DNA from: Rhizobium sp.
GTDB taxonomy: Bacteria; Pseudomonadota; Alphaproteobacteria; Rhizobiales; Rhizobiaceae
Assembly: GCA_002796995.1 (NCBI GenBank)
Contig: PEKW01000008.1
Span: 380,241 to 444,240, forward strand
Reading direction: 5' to 3'
DNA length: 64,000 bases
Both the position numbers and the translations under genes were made by a program. Shown piece by piece: positions 60,479-64,000 of the stretch; position 1 is the stretch's first letter; the number at the start of each line of letters is the position of its first letter. Under the pieces are notes generated by a model that was not told the DNA's origin, did not search any database, and was given only the letters and a program-made list of their open reading frames with translations.

Positions 60479-61360
60479 TCAGTTGCGGCCTTCGAGAAGG
60501 CGGCAGATCTCTTCCAGCTGCTCGAGGGTCTTGTAGGCGATCTTGATCTGCCCGCCGCTCCCCTTGTGATTGATCGCGACCGCAAGCCCCAAGCGATCCG
60601 TCAGGCTGCGCTCCAGCGCAACCGTATCGGAATCCTTGGCTTCACGCGGCTCGGCCGGTGGCGCGTTCTGCGCCTTGATATGGGTCTGGGCGAGCTTCTC
60701 CGCATCGCGCACGGAAAGACCCTTGGCAGCGATCGTCTTGGCCAGCGTGACCGGGTCCGGCGTCGAGACGAGCGCCCGCGCATGGCCGGCCGACAGGCTT
60801 CCTTCGGCCAGCATGTCGCGCACCGGTTCCGGCAGCTTCAGCAGACGAAGGCTGTTGGCGACGTGACTGCGGCTCTTGCCGATGATCTCGCCGAGATCGT
60901 TCTGGGTATAGCCGTGTTCGGCGATCAGCTGCTCGTAGCCGAGCGCTTCTTCCAGCGGATTGAGGTCGGCGCGCTGGACGTTTTCGACGATCGCCAGTTC
61001 GAGGGCCGTCCGGTCGTCCACGTCGCGGACGATGACGGGGATCTCGACCAGGCCAGCCAGCTGTGCTGCCCGCCAGCGTCGTTCGCCGGCTATGATTTCG
61101 AAGCGTCCCTTTTCGCGCGTGCGCACGACGACCGGCTGGACGATGCCGTGCTGGCGGATCGAGCCGGCCAGATCCTGCAATTCGGCCTCGTCGAAATAGC
61201 GGCGAGGGTTTTTCGGGTTACGAGCGACGAACTCGATCGGCACGGTGCGGTCCGGATTGATGCTCGGTCGGTTGTCGCCGACCGGCAGGGGCTGGTCCAT
61301 CTCGCCGATCAGGGCGGCCAATCCCCGGCCAAGGCGCCGCTTGGAAAGATCGTCACTCAT
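60479..61360 (-). CDS. parB: Chromosome partitioning protein ParB
   Basis: This 293-residue CTPase and DNA-binding protein spreads from parS to organise the origin region. It starts SKRRLGRGLAALIGEMD. The catalytic GERRWRAAQLAG (ParB/Srx fold) and the HTH LGEIIGKSRSHVANSLRLLKL that reads parS are present, with a C-terminal dimerisation region. It is the last gene of the mnmG-rsmG-parA-parB set, 32 bp from parA. Confidence 0.96.
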   Translation of the reverse strand: MSDDLSKRRLGRGLAALIGEMDQPLPVGDNRPSINPDRTVPIEFVARNPKNPRRYFDEAELQDLAGSIRQHGIVQPVVVRTREKGRFEIIAGERRWRAAQLAGLVEIPVIVRDVDDRTALELAIVENVQRADLNPLEEALGYEQLIAEHGYTQNDLGEIIGKSRSHVANSLRLLKLPEPVRDMLAEGSLSAGHARALVSTPDPVTLAKTIAAKGLSVRDAEKLAQTHIKAQNAPPAEPREAKDSDTVALERSLTDRLGLAVAINHKGSGGQIKIAYKTLEQLEEICRLLEGRN

Positions 61361-61392
61361 ATATTATACTCCATAACTTAGTGCGCCGGCGA

Positions 61393-62187
61393 TTACGCTG
61401 CCTTGCGCTGTCTTTCCCGCTGGATCACCTCGGAGGCGAGCTGCAGATAGGCCTGGCTGCCGGCGCATTTCAGATCGTAGAGGATGGCCGGCTTGCCGTA
61501 GGAGGGGGCTTCGGACACCCGCACGTTCCGAGGGATAAGCGTCGCATAGACCTTGTCGCCGAGATGCGTGCGCACGTCGCTGACGACCTGCTGCGCAAGA
61601 TTGTTGCGCGCGTCGAACATGGTGAGCACGATACCCTGGATATCCAGCGTCGGATTGACCGTCTGGCGCACCTGGCTGATCGTCTCCAACAACTGGCTGA
61701 GACCTTCCAGCGCGAAAAATTCGCATTGCAGCGGCACCAGCACCGAATGTGCCGCGGCCATGGCGTTCATCGTCAGCAGATTGAACGACGGCGGGCAATC
61801 GACCAAAACATAGGTGAAGCGGCGCGCGTCATCGGCATTGAGCGCCCTACGCAGACGGAAGACACGATCGGCCTGCTGCGAAATCTCCATTTCGAAGCCG
61901 AGCAGGTCGAGCGTCGACGGCACGATGGCGAGATTGGGCACGGCCGTTTCCAGGGCGGCCTCGGCGACGGTGTGCGTGCCGATTAGGACGTCATAGGACG
62001 AGAGCTTGCGATCGCGACGGTCAATGCCCAGACCCGTGCTGGCATTGCCCTGCGGGTCCAGATCGACGATCAGCACACGCTCGCCGATCGCGGCGAGCGC
62101 CGTTGCCAGATTGATAGCGGTTGTCGTCTTGCCGACGCCGCCCTTCTGGTTTGCAATGGTAATGATCCGGTTCTTCTCGACAGTCAT
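61393..62187 (-). CDS. parA: Chromosome partitioning ATPase ParA (Soj)
   Basis: This 264-residue deviant-Walker ATPase drives origin segregation together with ParB. The deviant Walker A KGGVGKTT spans residues 15-22 (signature Lys15), Walker A' is [14 protein letters not shown], and [14 protein letters not shown] is Walker B. It overlaps the rsmG stop by four bases. This chromosomal ParA is distinct from the RepA proteins of rhizobial megaplasmids. Confidence 0.96.
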   Translation of the reverse strand: MTVEKNRIITIANQKGGVGKTTTAINLATALAAIGERVLIVDLDPQGNASTGLGIDRRDRKLSSYDVLIGTHTVAEAALETAVPNLAIVPSTLDLLGFEMEISQQADRVFRLRRALNADDARRFTYVLVDCPPSFNLLTMNAMAAAHSVLVPLQCEFFALEGLSQLLETISQVRQTVNPTLDIQGIVLTMFDARNNLAQQVVSDVRTHLGDKVYATLIPRNVRVSEAPSYGKPAILYDLKCAGSQAYLQLASEVIQRERQRKAA

Positions 62188-62828
62188 TCCGCACCTTGCG
62201 CTGGTTGACTTCTGCGCCGCACACTCGACACTTCCAGTATCACGGAGTCAGCCTCGATGGCGCTTCTGTGTATTACCAGATCGAAGTCCCAGCGACCACG
62301 CGCTTTATCGATTTCGGCCTGGTAATCCCGACCTTTGTGGAAGAAACACCGCAGCGACGGATTGCGCATGGCCCATGGCTCGGCAAAGACCAAGAGCTGG
62401 CTGAGATCCGCCAGCGCCCGCGCTGAAATCGCATCGCAATCCGGCAATTTTTTCTGGGCTTCCTCGATCCGAATGGGATGAACGGCCGCGCGCGCGCCGG
62501 TTTCCGCAATCGCCGTGCGCAGAAAACTTGCCTTCTTGTGATTGCTTTCAACGAGATCAACCCGGCCTTGCAGGCTCTCCGTGAGCAGAATCGCCGTTAT
62601 GATGCCGGGAAAACCTCCGCCGCTTCCGAGATCGATCCAATGTTTCGGTTCCGGAGCAATTTTGAAGATCTGGGCACTGTCGGCGATGTGCCGCTGCCAG
62701 AGGTCCGCCTTGGTCGACGGCGCCACGAGGTTGATGGTGGACGCCCATTTCTGGAACAGACTCGCAAAACGTTCGAGCTTTTCGAGGGTTTCACGTGAAA
62801 CGTTTATCCCGATATTGTGCGACGTCAT
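62184..62828 (-). CDS. rsmG: 16S rRNA (guanine-527-N7)-methyltransferase RsmG
   Basis: This 214-residue SAM methyltransferase (formerly GidB) has [17 protein letters not shown] and [14 protein letters not shown] motifs. It starts at Met 62828 ([20 protein letters not shown]), two bases after the mnmG stop codon; a longer frame lies in mnmG. Its codons for NVSRET contain the parS palindrome, so the sequence serves both coding and partition. The gene is coupled to parA by a 4-bp overlap. Confidence 0.95.
   Translation of the reverse strand: MTSHNIGINVSRETLEKLERFASLFQKWASTINLVAPSTKADLWQRHIADSAQIFKIAPEPKHWIDLGSGGGFPGIITAILLTESLQGRVDLVESNHKKASFLRTAIAETGARAAVHPIRIEEAQKKLPDCDAISARALADLSQLLVFAEPWAMRNPSLRCFFHKGRDYQAEIDKARGRWDFDLVIHRSAIEADSVILEVSSVRRRSQPAQGAE
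62788..62801. promoter_or_regulatory. parS centromere site within rsmG
   Basis: The perfect 14-bp palindrome GTTTCACGTGAAAC is the core of the universal parS consensus TGTTTCACGTGAAACA. It lies in the rsmG codons for V-S-R-E-T, about 2.2 kb from parA and parB. It is the expected binding site for the ParB protein encoded nearby. I saw no second copy in this window. Confidence 0.93.
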
Positions 62829-62830
62829 AC

Positions 62831-64000
62831 TTATCCTGTCTTGCGAAGCGGTTCGTTCTTGCGCAGATGAGCGATCAGCAATGAGATCGCCGCGGGCGTC
62901 ATGCCGTTGATCTTCTTGGCCTGGGAGACAGACCACGGCTTCGCCGCACCCAGCTTTTGCTTCAGCTCATTGGAAAGCCCGGGAAGCGCCGCATAGTCGA
63001 AGTCCAGCGGGATTCGGCGGTCTTCCTCACGCTGTACGTCGACTATATCCGATGTCTGCCGTTCGATATAGCCGGCATAGAGCGCATCGATCGAAACGCC
63101 CGTGGCCACACGATGTGACACGGCAAGTAAATCAGGCCAGAGACGGCATATGTGATCCCAACCGACGTCAGGGTAAGACAACAATTCGCGTGCCGAGCGG
63201 TGCTTTCCATCCTGATTGACCGTGATACCGGCGGCCGCGGCCTCATTTGGGGTAACGGTAGCCGCTTCCAGCTGCTCGTAGACCGACAGGCGGTCCGCCT
63301 GATAGGCAGAGAAACGGCGTGACCGGGCGCTGCCCACGCAGCCAATCTCCATGCCCAGCGGGGTGAGGCGCATATCGGCATTGTCGGCGCGCAGCGTCAG
63401 GCGGTACTCGGCCCGGGAAGTGAACATGCGGTAAGGCTCGGTGACGCCCGAGCTGGTGAGATCGTCGATCATCACGCCGATATAGGACTGCGTGCGGCTG
63501 AACACGACGCCTTCGCTGCCGCCTGCCAGACGAGCGGCATTGATTCCCGCGACCAGCCCTTGAGCCGCCGCCTCTTCATAACCGGTGGTGCCATTGATCT
63601 GGCCAGCCAGGAACAAGCCCGGCAGCTTGGTCACTTCCAGGGTCGGCCGAAGCTCTCTTGGATCGACATAGTCATATTCGATGGCATAACCCGGCTGAAG
63701 GATACGCACCTTCTCTAGGCCCGGGATCGTGCGAATATAGGCGTCCTGCACCTCTTCGGGGAGGGAAGTAGAAATACCGTTCGGATAGACAGTATCGTCG
63801 TCCAGTCCTTCCGGTTCCAGGAAGATCTGGTGACCATCGCGGTCACCAAAACGCATGATCTTGTCTTCAATGGACGGACAATATCTAGGGCCGACGCCTT
63901 CGATCTGGCCGGAATACATCGCGGACAGGTGAATATTGTCGCGAATGACCTTATGTGTCGCATCGGTGGTGCGCGTAATACCGCAACTAATCTGCGGCGT
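62831..64000 (-). CDS. mnmG: tRNA uridine 5-carboxymethylaminomethyl modification enzyme MnmG (5' end beyond window)
   Basis: Only the C-terminal 389 residues are present; the start lies beyond 64000. MnmG (GidA), with MnmE, modifies U34 of several tRNAs. Visible motifs include [20 protein letters not shown] and [22 protein letters not shown], then [21 protein letters not shown] and the [20 protein letters not shown] segment. It is followed closely by rsmG, the usual bacterial order. Confidence 0.96.
   Translation of the reverse strand, partial: TPQISCGITRTTDATHKVIRDNIHLSAMYSGQIEGVGPRYCPSIEDKIMRFGDRDGHQIFLEPEGLDDDTVYPNGISTSLPEEVQDAYIRTIPGLEKVRILQPGYAIEYDYVDPRELRPTLEVTKLPGLFLAGQINGTTGYEEAAAQGLVAGINAARLAGGSEGVVFSRTQSYIGVMIDDLTSSGVTEPYRMFTSRAEYRLTLRADNADMRLTPLGMEIGCVGSARSRRFSAYQADRLSVYEQLEAATVTPNEAAAAGITVNQDGKHRSARELLSYPDVGWDHICRLWPDLLAVSHRVATGVSIDALYAGYIERQTSDIVDVQREEDRRIPLDFDYAALPGLSNELKQKLGAAKPWSVSQAKKINGMTPAAISLLIAHLRKNEPLRKTG

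Overview
The window is high-GC (roughly 62-65% by eye), densely coded DNA from an alphaproteobacterial main chromosome. The organism is almost certainly a member of the Rhizobiaceae (Rhizobium/Agrobacterium/Ensifer-like). Evidence for this is the chvE-gguA-gguB-gguC sugar transport block with divergent gbpR, the giant NAD-dependent glutamate dehydrogenase, alphaproteobacterial markers (TrcR/DUF1013, DUF2794, DUF2585/UPF0314, DUF1674), a parAB-rsmG-mnmG partition locus with a parS site, and dispersed palindromic repeats of the type common in rhizobial intergenic DNA. No phage, integrase, transposase, CRISPR array, rRNA or convincing tRNA gene was seen.

Layout, left to right. 1-563 is non-coding with a pair of inverted palindromic repeats. 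564-5415 (+) is dapF-mtaB-ftsY-yciB-DUF2585. 5420-6031 (-) is a higBA toxin-antitoxin pair with a clear promoter and operator. 6106-9374 (-) is the cytochrome c maturation cluster ccmA-B-C-D-G, with a repeat-filled spacer between ccmA and ccmB. 9649-12342 (+) is acnA with a terminator, followed by a DUF1223 protein and a stand-alone UvrD-type helicase. 15733-26501 (-) is one long sugar operon: chvE-gguA-gguB-gguC, an IlvD/Edd sugar-acid dehydratase, a Gfo/Idh sugar dehydrogenase, an aldehyde dehydrogenase, dgoK and dgoA. It couples ChvE-type uptake of galactose and arabinose to oxidative catabolism. gbpR lies divergently at its head.

27785-36759 holds DUF2794, a GNAT acetyltransferase, an MHS-type MFS transporter with a large inserted periplasmic segment, asd preceded by a short Thr/Lys-rich leader ORF, a MltB-like transglycosylase, a GGDEF protein, a beta-carbonic anhydrase and pdxY. 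36947-43181 (+) is the NAD-glutamate dehydrogenase and an Atg22/UMF1-like MFS protein. 43234-49156 (-) is htpX-rsmB-heparinase-like-purH. 49273-50334 (+) holds DUF1674/SDHAF4-like, a secreted nuclease and a small excalibur-like protein. 50402-55271 has acs and prpE flanking trcR. 55414-60472 has a YggS-type PLP protein and, divergently, leuS-lptE-holA. 60479-64000 (-) is mnmG (5' end beyond the window)-rsmG-parA-parB.

Most genes are housekeeping. The most interesting non-obvious signals are five. First is a putative Thr/Lys-rich leader peptide and possible attenuator ahead of asd. Second is a parS palindrome embedded in the rsmG coding sequence. Third is a near-complete oxidative arabinose/galactose pathway in the chvE operon, in which GguC is a candidate keto-deoxy-sugar-acid dehydratase. 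Fourth is a likely leaderless gbpR mRNA. Fifth is the insertion domain in the MHS transporter.
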